The notes below the pieces were generated by a model. That model was not told where the DNA came from. It did no database searches and saw only the letters and a list, made by a program, of their open reading frames with translations. Of a stretch of 6,038 nucleotides of DNA, positions 1 through 5,289 are shown in pieces (positions within the stretch are counted from its first letter, which is position 1; each line of letters begins with the position of its first letter). The stretch lies in assembly GCA_025463105.1 (NCBI GenBank), contig JAOAPW010000309.1:1-6038 (forward strand), written 5' to 3'. The position numbers and the translations under genes were made by a program. This stretch comes from Candidatus Acidiferrum typicum. Its GTDB lineage: Bacteria; Acidobacteriota; Terriglobia; Acidiferrales; UBA7541.

Positions 1-138
1 ATGGTCAGCATCGAACGAATTCTCGATCGCATCGCGACGCAATCCGCTACTGAAGACGCTTTGCACGCCGTCCTGCACGATTCCTACGAGGACCTTATGC
101 AATCCACCGTGCGATATCTCCGCAAGGCGTATCTATAG
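1..138 (+). CDS. C-terminal end of an unrecognised protein, or a 45-residue hypothetical protein
   Basis: An open frame runs from the first base of the window to a TAG at 136-138. It begins with ATG at base 1, but because nothing upstream is visible I cannot tell whether this is the true start or an internal methionine of a longer gene. The 45 residues are predicted mostly helical and charged (for example SIERILDRI and EDLMQSTVRYL), with no transmembrane segment, cysteine or recognisable motif. The frame ends 40 bases before the short leader frame at 179, on the same strand, so it could be co-transcribed with the small membrane protein downstream. Function unknown. Confidence 0.4.
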   Translation: MVSIERILDRIATQSATEDALHAVLHDSYEDLMQSTVRYLRKAYL

Positions 139-164
139 AACTACGACAGAAGAAAAGAACGGTC

Positions 165-170
165 GAGGTG
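165..170 (+). promoter_or_regulatory. Shine-Dalgarno GAGGTG in front of the five-codon leader frame
   Basis: GAGGTG lies 8 bases before the ATG at 179. It is the only good ribosome-binding sequence in this stretch. It fits the start of the five-codon frame far better than the start of the membrane protein at 196, from which it is 25 bases away. Confidence 0.45.
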
Positions 171-178
171 CATTCGCG

Positions 179-196
179 ATGGGTGCTCGTCATTGA
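179..196 (+). CDS. Putative five-residue leader peptide MGARH overlapping the next start
   Basis: The frame reads ATG GGT GCT CGT CAT TGA. It has a well-placed GAGGTG ribosome-binding site, and its TGA (194-196) overlaps the ATG (196-198) of the following membrane-protein gene as TGATG. Such an overlap is the usual arrangement for translational coupling by reinitiation. The arrangement is visible in the sequence; that the peptide is made, or that it controls the downstream gene, is inference. The alternative is that it is chance, and that the downstream gene starts weakly at TTG 193 or ATG 196. Confidence 0.35.
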   Translation: MGARH

Positions 197-405
197 TGAC
201 TGAATTTCTACACGGAAAAGGATGGCAGAACCTTCTCTGTTTGACACTCGGCGTTTTAGCCTTGTATCAAGGCTACACTGGAACAGTATTCAGAGCCTAT
301 CGCAGCGGAGAACCGATCTCTGTCTTTAGGGGCAAACTTTGGTCTTATATCATAGGCGTCTTTTTCATTTTATTGGGGCTTTTCGGTCGAAACTGGCATT
401 ATTGA
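196..405 (+). CDS. Small two-helix integral membrane protein, 69 residues, function unknown
   Basis: I do not recognise a family. The product has two hydrophobic segments, about residues 13-32 (LLCLTLGVLALY) and 48-64 (LWSYIIGVFFILLGLFG). They are joined by a short positively charged loop (RAYRSGEP, then FRGK), which by the positive-inside rule suggests a cytoplasmic loop with both ends outside. There is no cleavable signal peptide or lipobox. I chose ATG 196 over TTG 193 because ATG is the stronger start and overlaps the stop of the leader frame (TGATG). No Shine-Dalgarno stands directly in front of it, which is consistent with coupled translation. The coding sequence looks less GC-rich than the neighbouring peptidase gene. 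The gene is followed by a weak hairpin and T-run, and faces the convergent M20 peptidase gene. Confidence 0.6.
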   Translation: MTEFLHGKGWQNLLCLTLGVLALYQGYTGTVFRAYRSGEPISVFRGKLWSYIIGVFFILLGLFGRNWHY

Positions 406-438
406 TCCGCTTGATTTATCTGGCGTCGGGTGCCCATC

Positions 439-471
439 CTTTGCGTTTTGTGCAAAGAGTGCGGCTTTTTT
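439..471 (+). terminator. Possible weak intrinsic terminator after the small membrane protein
   Basis: CTTTGC (439-444) pairs perfectly with GCAAAG (452-457) around a 7-base loop. A run of six T lies at 466-471. The eight bases between stem and T-run make this non-canonical, and the stem is short. Its place between two convergent genes (405 and 505) supports a terminator role. No comparable structure for the opposite strand was found in this gap. Confidence 0.3.
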
Positions 472-504
472 ATTTGGGATGAGCCTCGGATTTATTCAGG
501 GCGA

Positions 505-1644
505 CTAAAATGTCCTAATTAATCCCGCCAGCAGGGCCGCCCGTTCGGGAAGCGAGCGAAGAACAATGTTTTCGCGCGGGCTGTGCGCGTTCTCGCCCAC
601 CGCACCCAGCCCATCGAGAGTCGGGACGCCCATGGCCGCCGTGAAATTTCCGTCCGATGCGCCGCCCACGAAGGCTTCTCCGAGAGTCATGCGCATTTCC
701 TTAGCCAGCGCGCGCGCCTTCCCATAAAGCGCGGCGCTCATTTTCCGCTCCATCGGCGGACGGTTAAATCCGCCGCGAATTTCAAGCTTAGCGCCAGGAA
801 GAATCGGCCGCAGCGCGCGAAATTTCTGTTCGAGCGTACGCATGTCTCGAGCGCGCGACGCGCGTATATCTACCAGCGCCCGCGCGCGGTCTGCGATCAC
901 GTTGGTGCGAGTGCCGCCTTCAATCACGCCGGCGTTCACGGAAATTCCGCGGCGGGGCTGGTTCCAGCGCGAGATGCGGGCAATTTGCAACGCAATTTCC
1001 TCGATCGCGTTGACGCCGCCTTCGGGATTGAGTGCGGCATGGGCCGCACGTCCTATCACGATCAGCTCAATCTCACCGACTCCCTTGCGGCCCGTTTTCA
1101 CACGGCCATCGAGCCCTGCGGCAGGTTCGAGCACGAGTACAGCGTCGCTGCGCTTCGCTTCGCGTTCAATCGCGGCCCTTGAACTTCCGCTGCCGATTTC
1201 TTCGTCGCTCGTCCAGAGAAAAACGATGCGTTTTTCAGGCAAGCAGTTTAGGGAGGCAAGGGCGTCCACAGCGAAAAGAGCGATCACCAGCCCGCCCTTC
1301 ATATCAAATGTGCCCGGCCCCCAGGCGCGTCCTTGGGACACGCGAAACGGCATCCGGGTGATCGTTCCGGCGTCGTAGACGGTGTCCAAGTGGCCGAGGA
1401 CAAGAATTTGCGACGCCCTGCGATTTCCGCGAGGACGCAATTCCGCTCTCACGTGATCTCCGCGTTCGCGCTCGCGCAACAATGTGACAATAGCGCCCCG
1501 CCTCTTCCATTCCGCCGCGACAATGCGGCCGAAACGGTCCACAGCGGCTTTGTCGAAACTCGGCGATTCGGCGCGCACAAATTGCCCGAGCAATCTGGTC
1601 ATCGCCCGCTCCCGCGGCCGCGACCAATCGAGCAGCGACCGCAT
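505..1644 (-). CDS. M20 family zinc metallopeptidase, carboxypeptidase G2 / glutamate carboxypeptidase type
   Basis: A 379-residue di-zinc amidohydrolase-type peptidase that would remove a C-terminal amino acid, often glutamate, or hydrolyse an N-acyl amino acid. No signal peptide is visible, so it is probably cytoplasmic. In numbering from the chosen start, the metal and catalytic residues are H85 and D87 (GHLDT), D114 (TFDMKGG), E148-E149 (SDEEIGS), E173 (LEPA) and H354 (NAHSPRE). From H85 to E173 the spacing is identical to that of Pseudomonas carboxypeptidase G2 as I recall it (His112, Asp141, Glu175/176, Glu200). The dimerisation-domain His (H202, RAAHAA), Asn (N248, RTNV) and Arg (R261) also sit at a constant offset. 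Domain order is catalytic, then a lid/dimerisation insert (about 180-295), then catalytic. An ATG 18 bases upstream (1662) is possible, but ATG 1644 has GAGGTGA seven bases before it. The precise substrate cannot be read from the sequence. Confidence 0.93.
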   Translation of the reverse strand: MRSLLDWSRPRERAMTRLLGQFVRAESPSFDKAAVDRFGRIVAAEWKRRGAIVTLLRERERGDHVRAELRPRGNRRASQILVLGHLDTVYDAGTITRMPFRVSQGRAWGPGTFDMKGGLVIALFAVDALASLNCLPEKRIVFLWTSDEEIGSGSSRAAIEREAKRSDAVLVLEPAAGLDGRVKTGRKGVGEIELIVIGRAAHAALNPEGGVNAIEEIALQIARISRWNQPRRGISVNAGVIEGGTRTNVIADRARALVDIRASRARDMRTLEQKFRALRPILPGAKLEIRGGFNRPPMERKMSAALYGKARALAKEMRMTLGEAFVGGASDGNFTAAMGVPTLDGLGAVGENAHSPRENIVLRSLPERAALLAGLIRTF

Positions 1645-1651
1645 TGTGGAA

Positions 1652-1658
1652 TCACCTC
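1652..1658 (-). promoter_or_regulatory. Shine-Dalgarno GAGGTGA deciding the M20 peptidase start
   Basis: On the minus strand GAGGTGA ends seven bases before the ATG at 1644-1642. It lies inside the six-codon extension that an ATG at 1662 would add. That upstream ATG has no comparable site, so the shorter 379-residue product is favoured. Confidence 0.65.
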
Positions 1659-1671
1659 GCATCGCGCCGTT

Positions 1672-1700
1672 ATGCTAACAACGCGCCACCGCAAGGGCAA
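1672..1700 (-). promoter_or_regulatory. Sigma-70-like promoter candidate for the M20 peptidase gene
   Basis: On the minus strand TTGCCC (1700-1695) and TAGCAT (1677-1672) are separated by exactly 17 bases. Each hexamer matches four of six consensus positions. Transcription would begin near 1665, giving a leader of about 20 bases with the Shine-Dalgarno just inside it. An ATG at 1662 would then be almost leaderless. This is a prediction from consensus only. Confidence 0.35.
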
Positions 1701-1916
1701 CCGCGTGCGATGGATTCTTTGACGCGCCGCCAGTGCGCAAGCTCGCGCCTTACCTGCAAATCATTTGTGATCGGTGGATGCTGCGTTAGATTCGAGAATG
1801 AGCCTGACTACAGAGCTGGCCTTGCGTCACAATTTCGTGAACTGATGCCGCGCGATCCTGTCCGGGGGCGCTTACCGGTTGCGTGGACTCCGGTCAACAA
1901 ACTTTACAAGTTGCGG

Positions 1917-2195
1917 CTATCGGCAGACATCATCGAAGACCGAGCCCTGACTGGCAAGCAGGATGAATCGGTCAATGGCTTCCAGTTCTTCCGCGTTGAA
2001 GTGGACTTGAATTCGATTTTTCAATTGTATGGAAAGCCTGGCCCATTCTTCTTTTGTGCCGATATGCTCGATGACGCTTGGTTGTGAAATAAATCTGCGA
2101 TGGACCGTCCGCATGTGTTCCCACAATTCATTTTCCGATTCGTACCAACCGTTGCACTGACTACACGTGATTCGTGCCGCTTTCGGTTGTGCCAT
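1917..2195 (-). CDS. Small protein with a classical C2H2 zinc finger, 92 residues
   Basis: Residues 11-32 fit the classical C2H2 pattern exactly: C11-x2-C14, Y18, L24, then H27-x4-H32, with twelve residues between C14 and H27 and the core aromatic and leucine at their standard places. This is the spacing of eukaryotic-type fingers and not the x9 spacing of the bacterial Ros/MucR family. After a basic tail to the finger (HRRF), the remaining 58 residues look helical and acidic (KEEW, NAEELEAIDRF) and match nothing I recognise. A single finger could bind DNA, RNA or protein; a regulatory role is inference. The start is secure: AGGAGGT stands eight bases before the ATG. The gene is divergent from the HExxH protein gene at 2508, with about 310 bases between them. 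There is no signal peptide, so it is presumably cytoplasmic. Confidence 0.85.
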   Translation of the reverse strand: MAQPKAARITCSQCNGWYESENELWEHMRTVHRRFISQPSVIEHIGTKEEWARLSIQLKNRIQVHFNAEELEAIDRFILLASQGSVFDDVCR

Positions 2196-2203
2196 GTGCG
2201 TTT

Positions 2204-2210
2204 ACCTCCT
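2204..2210 (-). promoter_or_regulatory. Strong Shine-Dalgarno AGGAGGT for the zinc-finger gene
   Basis: On the minus strand AGGAGGT is followed by eight bases and then ATG at 2195. It is the best ribosome-binding site in the window and fixes the start. A second purine stretch, GAGGAGGAAA, lies a little further upstream (about 2220-2230) but has no start codon at a proper distance. Confidence 0.75.
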
Positions 2211-2245
2211 AAATTTTCGATTTCCTCCTCGTAACGGTGTGATTT

Positions 2246-2274
2246 TTTCTAGGATACTCCGGACGGAGTGTAAA
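2246..2274 (-). promoter_or_regulatory. Sigma-70-like promoter candidate for the zinc-finger gene
   Basis: On the minus strand TTTACA (2274-2269, five of six consensus positions) and TAGAAA (2251-2246, four of six) are spaced by 17 bases. Transcription would start near 2239, leaving a leader of about 44 bases that includes the Shine-Dalgarno. The spacer is occupied by a palindrome (see the separate entry). Confidence 0.45.
2256..2269. promoter_or_regulatory. Candidate operator: 14-bp palindrome ACTCCG-GA-CGGAGT
   Basis: Two perfect six-base arms, ACTCCG (2256-2261) and CGGAGT (2264-2269), flank a two-base centre. The site fills most of the spacer of the zinc-finger promoter candidate and touches the last base of its -35 hexamer. 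This is where a dimeric repressor would block polymerase. The binding protein is unknown; autoregulation is possible, but a single C2H2 finger does not usually read a palindrome. Confidence 0.4.
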
Positions 2275-2497
2275 GGGAATCAAATCATTCAGGCTGTCTA
2301 AAATAAAAGCGTGATCTTGAGATCTTCTTTGCCGATAGGCATCGTTATATACCGGGGCGAGCAAGCTGGAAATGACGCAATCGAGACGTAACACTACGAG
2401 TTTTCGCTGGTTCGTCGCCCAATGACAGTATCTTTCGCGCCATCGGAGACCACAAACTCATTGGCTCCAGTGCTGTCTTATTCGGAAAATGGAAATT

Positions 2498-2502
2498 GGA
2501 GG
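2498..2502 (+). promoter_or_regulatory. GGAGG ribosome-binding site selecting TTG 2508
   Basis: GGAGG stands five bases before TTG 2508. The alternative in-frame TTG at 2496 has only a weak purine stretch (GGAAAATGG) in front of it. The later start gives a product beginning four residues before the Arg-Arg pair that leads into the membrane anchor. Confidence 0.5.
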
Positions 2503-2507
2503 CCATA

Positions 2508-3194
2508 TTGCCAACGCGCCGGTTCATCGTGTTTTGTGTGGTGCTGGGAGTGATTATCATCGGCTGGCTCAGCTGGCGGAAACTTTCCACGCGGCGACAG
2601 TTGCACGAAGTTCACGCGCCGATAATCAACAAGCGGCCGGTCGTGTTCGCCAGCCGCACGTTTGATCCGGGCGCTCCACCGGCCGATATGCCGCCGCTTG
2701 CCCCAGGGGAAAACGCAGAGTGCGATTCCGGCTTCCAGGCTAACGCCAGTGTCGGCGGAGAAACTCGACAAACCGATGCCACGCACGCGACCGTCACCGT
2801 CACGCAAATCAACGTGACGCTGCAACTCAACATCAGCATCTGGCTGCCAACCGGCGTAAGCCAACACGTGGCCGAACATGAGGAGGGCCATCGGGAAATC
2901 TCGGAAACGTATTACCAGACCGCCGACAAAATCGCCGAACGAATCGCCACGACCTATATGGACAAGCAAGTGCAAATATCCGGCCCGGATCTGGGCGCCG
3001 AGTCCAGAAAGACGCTCCAACAAATGGCGACCGAAATAACGGACGAATACAAAAGGGAATTAAATCCAGAACCGGCGCAACTGCTCTACGACGCCATCAC
3101 CGACCACAGCCGCAATGAGGTCCTCGTCAAGGATGCTGTCGCTCATGCGCTTAGAAATGTCTCGATCGAGTCAACGCAGCCGGCGACAAATTAG
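2508..3194 (+). CDS. Membrane-anchored HExxH protein resembling the DUF922 metalloprotease-like family
   Basis: The 228-residue product starts with a short basic stretch (PTRRF) and one hydrophobic segment, about residues 5-22 (FIVFCVVLGVIIIGW). There is no lipobox, so the rest is probably anchored and exposed outside the cytoplasmic membrane. After a proline-rich linker comes a domain with the zinc-peptidase motif HEEGH (124-128), followed by REISE. Near the C-terminus YDAITDH (194-200) resembles the conserved YDxxTxHG segment of DUF922, here with Ser in place of Gly. The HE-x-GH plus YDxxTxH pair is why I assign the family, which is annotated as Zn-dependent protease-like but is poorly characterised. 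The third metal ligand is not certain. There is no in-frame ATG near the 5' end; I chose TTG 2508 for its GGAGG site, with TTG 2496 as the alternative (232 residues). It is divergent from the zinc-finger gene and convergent with the lipoprotein gene. Confidence 0.75.
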   Translation: MPTRRFIVFCVVLGVIIIGWLSWRKLSTRRQLHEVHAPIINKRPVVFASRTFDPGAPPADMPPLAPGENAECDSGFQANASVGGETRQTDATHATVTVTQINVTLQLNISIWLPTGVSQHVAEHEEGHREISETYYQTADKIAERIATTYMDKQVQISGPDLGAESRKTLQQMATEITDEYKRELNPEPAQLLYDAITDHSRNEVLVKDAVAHALRNVSIESTQPATN

Positions 3195-3249
3195 CGAAAT
3201 TAAATAACGCTGGTTCGGGAGCTCGGAAATTTGGAGCAAACTCTCGCGC

Positions 3250-5022
3250 TCACCATTGAACTCCCGGATAGAGACTCGGAATTCTCTGGCCGCGGTACGG
3301 GAACTGCCCGGTGATCAGCATCTTCCAGACGGTTTGCGGGGCGCCCTGCTGTTGCAACACCTCATCGATTTCCTGGCTTCCCGCGCTTTCGCAGAACTCC
3401 AGATTCCCGTTACTCAGCACGGCTGTATTTCCCCCAAAAAACGAATACGAGGGCGCCACGGGATTAAACACAAGCGTAGCTGTCTTCGCTGTCTCGTCAA
3501 TTTGAAAGATCGGCACGCTGCTATAGAAGCAAGGCGGTTCGCCTGTTGCGTCGCACGTGACCCCGAGAGGGAAAACGCGGTCGTTTCCGTTGTCAAAAAG
3601 CGCGAGCGTGAATTTTCCAGTGGTGTTCTTGCTGACAAACGAAGGGCCGTGTTGCGCGTAGAACCAGTCAGTGGGATCAGTCCCTCCAAGCAACGTGAAA
3701 TCTCCCTGGTAGCCCAGTTTCCACAGAATATTTCCGTTGCCCGTCCCATTTTCGTAGTCTATTTTTATCAGCCAGTTCTGGTGCCGAGACGACACAATCA
3801 GGTTGCCGTCGTCCGCCGAATAGATAATCGCGTTGCTATGCGTCCAGTCCGGATAGCCCATGGGCTGCCTATTGATATCCAAATATTTGAATTCGTTCCA
3901 AAGCCAGACGGGCTTGTGATTTTGATCCAGATCGATGACTACGTCCCCGATTACCGTTGTTCGAGAGCCGTCCGGCTGGGTCGTGGACGCGATTACAATC
4001 AGGTGGCCGTTCGGGAGCAAGTCAAAATCGTGATGAGTCCCAAGAACCGTGATATTGCATCCAGCGCAAGTTGCGGCGGCCAGCGCGGCGTTGAGGTCAG
4101 CGGCGGTCATCTGCCAAATCAGGGCCCCGCTCAGATCCACTTCCCGTAGCACAGAGTTCACTCCGTCGGGTGCTAGACCGCTAAAATTGATCAGGAAATG
4201 GCCGTTGGGCAGCAGTTTTGCCGGATTGGATTGGAGGCCCATAGGCGTTGGGTAATACCCCCACAGAATGTTGCCGCTCAAATCGGTGACCACCGCTGGA
4301 GCATAGGGCGTAGTGAGGGACGGCGGGATCAAGTCCAGTAGTTCGACCCCGCTCTGCGGCGTCATGCCTGGCGTCGTCGTGCCCGCAATTGTGATCGGTT
4401 GGCCGGGCGGCGGGGATCCTGTGAGGAATGTCTGGTCAGGATCCATAAATTGCGTTCCGTCGCTGAACTGCACCACCCCGCGCAGGTGATAGGTCGAGTT
4501 CGCCTTCATCCCGGCAACAAACAGACTCACTGCCCCACCAGCCTGCGGCACGGGCTGTGTCCATGTCTTCAATCCGTAATTCAAATCGGGGCCAAATTGA
4601 ACTGACACGTTCCCGGCGGCCCCCGGAGAGATGGAATAAAGTGCTACTTGCGTGTTTGCCGTCGCCGACACTTGCCCGGGGGCGACCACGTGAACCGTCG
4701 CGCTGGCCGACTTGGTCGGATCCTTCTTGCTTGTCGCCGTTACAGTGACTGTTGTGCTTTGCGCTCCCGTTGGAGCGGTGTAATCGCCATCCGGATTAAT
4801 CGTTCCCGCGGTGGCCGACCACGTGACGCCCGACGCGTCATTGGTCACGGAAGCAGTGATTTGCGATGTATGGCCGGTGGCGACCGCCGCGAATTCCGGA
4901 CTGACGGCTACGCTTACAGGCAATGGTGCTACTTCTATGGGTGCTGGTGCTACTTGGCCGCATCCCGCAGCAAAAGTAATCAGGGAAAGAACAGCGCAAA
5001 CGCGAAGGAGTTTTAGATTCAA
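3250..5022 (-). CDS. Lipoprotein with Ig-like domain and arylsulfotransferase (ASST)-type propeller, 590 residues
   Basis: Residues 1-21 form a lipoprotein signal ending in FAAG-C21, so the protein is probably lipid-anchored and exported. Residues about 34-113 are a Thr/Val-rich bacterial Ig-like domain (GVTWSATAG, then YTAPTGA). About 117-201 resembles an FN3-type beta domain, as at the N-terminus of ASST enzymes. The remainder has repeated propeller-blade motifs such as LPNGHFLI, LPNGHLIV, DDGNLIV and LSNGNLEF. The catalytic set of arylsulfate sulfotransferase appears conserved: H331 (HHDFD), H395 (DWTHSNAI), R413 (SSRHQNWLIKID) and H458 (AQHGP, position of the sulfated histidine). H395 and R413 are 18 residues apart, as in the E. 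coli enzyme as I recall it. The family moves sulfate from one phenol to another without PAPS; the substrate here is unknown. A CAGC pair (C319, C322) and C490/C498 could form disulfides. The start is TTG 5022, the only start after an in-frame stop; its ribosome-binding site is weak. Confidence 0.85.
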   Translation of the reverse strand: MNLKLLRVCAVLSLITFAAGCGQVAPAPIEVAPLPVSVAVSPEFAAVATGHTSQITASVTNDASGVTWSATAGTINPDGDYTAPTGAQSTTVTVTATSKKDPTKSASATVHVVAPGQVSATANTQVALYSISPGAAGNVSVQFGPDLNYGLKTWTQPVPQAGGAVSLFVAGMKANSTYHLRGVVQFSDGTQFMDPDQTFLTGSPPPGQPITIAGTTTPGMTPQSGVELLDLIPPSLTTPYAPAVVTDLSGNILWGYYPTPMGLQSNPAKLLPNGHFLINFSGLAPDGVNSVLREVDLSGALIWQMTAADLNAALAAATCAGCNITVLGTHHDFDLLPNGHLIVIASTTQPDGSRTTVIGDVVIDLDQNHKPVWLWNEFKYLDINRQPMGYPDWTHSNAIIYSADDGNLIVSSRHQNWLIKIDYENGTGNGNILWKLGYQGDFTLLGGTDPTDWFYAQHGPSFVSKNTTGKFTLALFDNGNDRVFPLGVTCDATGEPPCFYSSVPIFQIDETAKTATLVFNPVAPSYSFFGGNTAVLSNGNLEFCESAGSQEIDEVLQQQGAPQTVWKMLITGQFPYRGQRIPSLYPGVQW

Positions 5023-5073
5023 TCGAAGGGCCCCAAGTCAAAACGGCTTGTGACAATCTTAACGCCAAAAGAA

Positions 5074-5079
5074 GTTATA
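5074..5079 (-). promoter_or_regulatory. Possible -10 element TATAAC upstream of the lipoprotein gene
   Basis: On the minus strand TATAAC matches five of six -10 positions and lies about 50 bases before the TTG start. I found no acceptable -35 hexamer at 16-18 bases, so the call rests on the -10 alone and is weak. Confidence 0.2.
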
Positions 5080-5106
5080 AGCCTACATACTCTCTTGAAG
5101 TTGAAA

Positions 5107-5136
5107 GGGGCCGAATGTGGGTGTTGATCCGGCCCC
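5107..5136 (-). terminator. GC-rich hairpin between the mutase-like gene and the lipoprotein gene
   Basis: GGGGCCG (5107-5113) pairs perfectly with CGGCCCC (5130-5136) around a 16-base loop. On the minus strand the stem is followed only by TTTC, so the T-run is poor. It lies downstream of the hydroxylaminobenzene mutase-like gene (stop at 5290) and upstream of the lipoprotein start. A transcription end for the former, or a 5' leader structure for the latter, are both possible. Confidence 0.35.
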
Positions 5137-5206
5137 GAGGTGGGACATTACTTACTTGTCCTCTAGCGTCTGATCTTTCATACTCTTTTCGGTTTCGAGT
5201 GTCTGT

Positions 5207-5251
5207 GCAATAAAGCACACTTACGCAATAAAGTGTACCTGGACCGTACCT
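5207..5251. repeat. Cluster of short direct and inverted repeats in non-coding DNA
   Basis: GCAATAAAG occurs at 5207-5215 and again at 5225-5233, a period of 18 bases. ACACTT (5217-5222) and AAGTGT (5231-5236) form an inverted repeat with an 8-base loop. GTACCT occurs at 5235-5240 and 5246-5251, a period of 11 bases, about one helical turn. The three patterns overlap in 45 bases, outside any gene that I accept. A regulator-binding region is a reasonable guess; nothing identifies the protein. Confidence 0.45.
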
Positions 5252-5289
5252 ATTGGAGTAGTGAATCCAAAGAACGCTCGAACGCGACG

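Larger units (their letters stand above)
2211..2495. other. Divergent intergenic region between the zinc-finger gene and the DUF922-like gene
   Basis: No convincing gene lies here; short frames on both strands lack ribosome-binding sites and recognisable products. The minus-strand half holds the promoter and palindrome of the zinc-finger gene. The plus-strand half should hold the promoter of the gene at 2508. The nearest -10-like sequences are TAAAAT at 2299-2304 and TATATA at 2346-2351, but neither has a good -35 at 16-18 bases, so I do not call a promoter. A short inverted repeat, GATCT-tg-AGATC, lies at 2313-2324. The plus-strand frame that becomes the DUF922-like protein is open back to 2376 but has no ATG or GTG there. 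Confidence 0.5.

Noticed and set aside
583..1378. Long plus-strand open frames opposite the M20 peptidase gene (583-1182 and 842-1378).
   Set aside because: They are Arg/Ala/Ser-rich, contain no recognisable domain, and lie antisense to a gene whose complete catalytic set is visible. GC-rich antisense frames of this kind are common.
1871..1912. Short inverted repeats after the zinc-finger stop: ACCGG/CCGGT with an 11-base loop and AACTT/AAGTT with a 3-base loop.
   Set aside because: The stems are only five base pairs and no T-run follows on the minus strand, so I do not call a terminator.
1644..2087. A 147-residue plus-strand frame bridging the gap between the peptidase and zinc-finger genes.
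   Set aside because: Its 3' end is antisense to the zinc-finger gene, it has no ribosome-binding site, and its composition shows no domain. The 272-base gap (1645-1916) otherwise holds only the peptidase promoter candidate and weak inverted repeats.
2422..2553. A 43-codon plus-strand frame starting with ATG at 2422 and running into the DUF922-like gene.
   Set aside because: It is in a different frame from the HExxH protein, has no ribosome-binding site, and its sequence shows no motif.
2478..3023. A 181-residue minus-strand frame opposite the DUF922-like gene.
   Set aside because: It is antisense to the gene with a membrane anchor and HEEGH motif, and has no domain of its own.
3256..4149. 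A 297-residue plus-strand frame opposite the ASST-type lipoprotein gene.
   Set aside because: It is Arg-rich without a recognisable fold, lacks a ribosome-binding site, and is fully antisense to a lipoprotein with conserved catalytic residues.
4838..5068. A 76-residue minus-strand frame overlapping the signal peptide region of the lipoprotein gene in another frame.
   Set aside because: The TTG 5022 frame gives a proper signal peptide, lipobox and Ig-like domain. The alternative frame has none of these and ends within the Ig domain.
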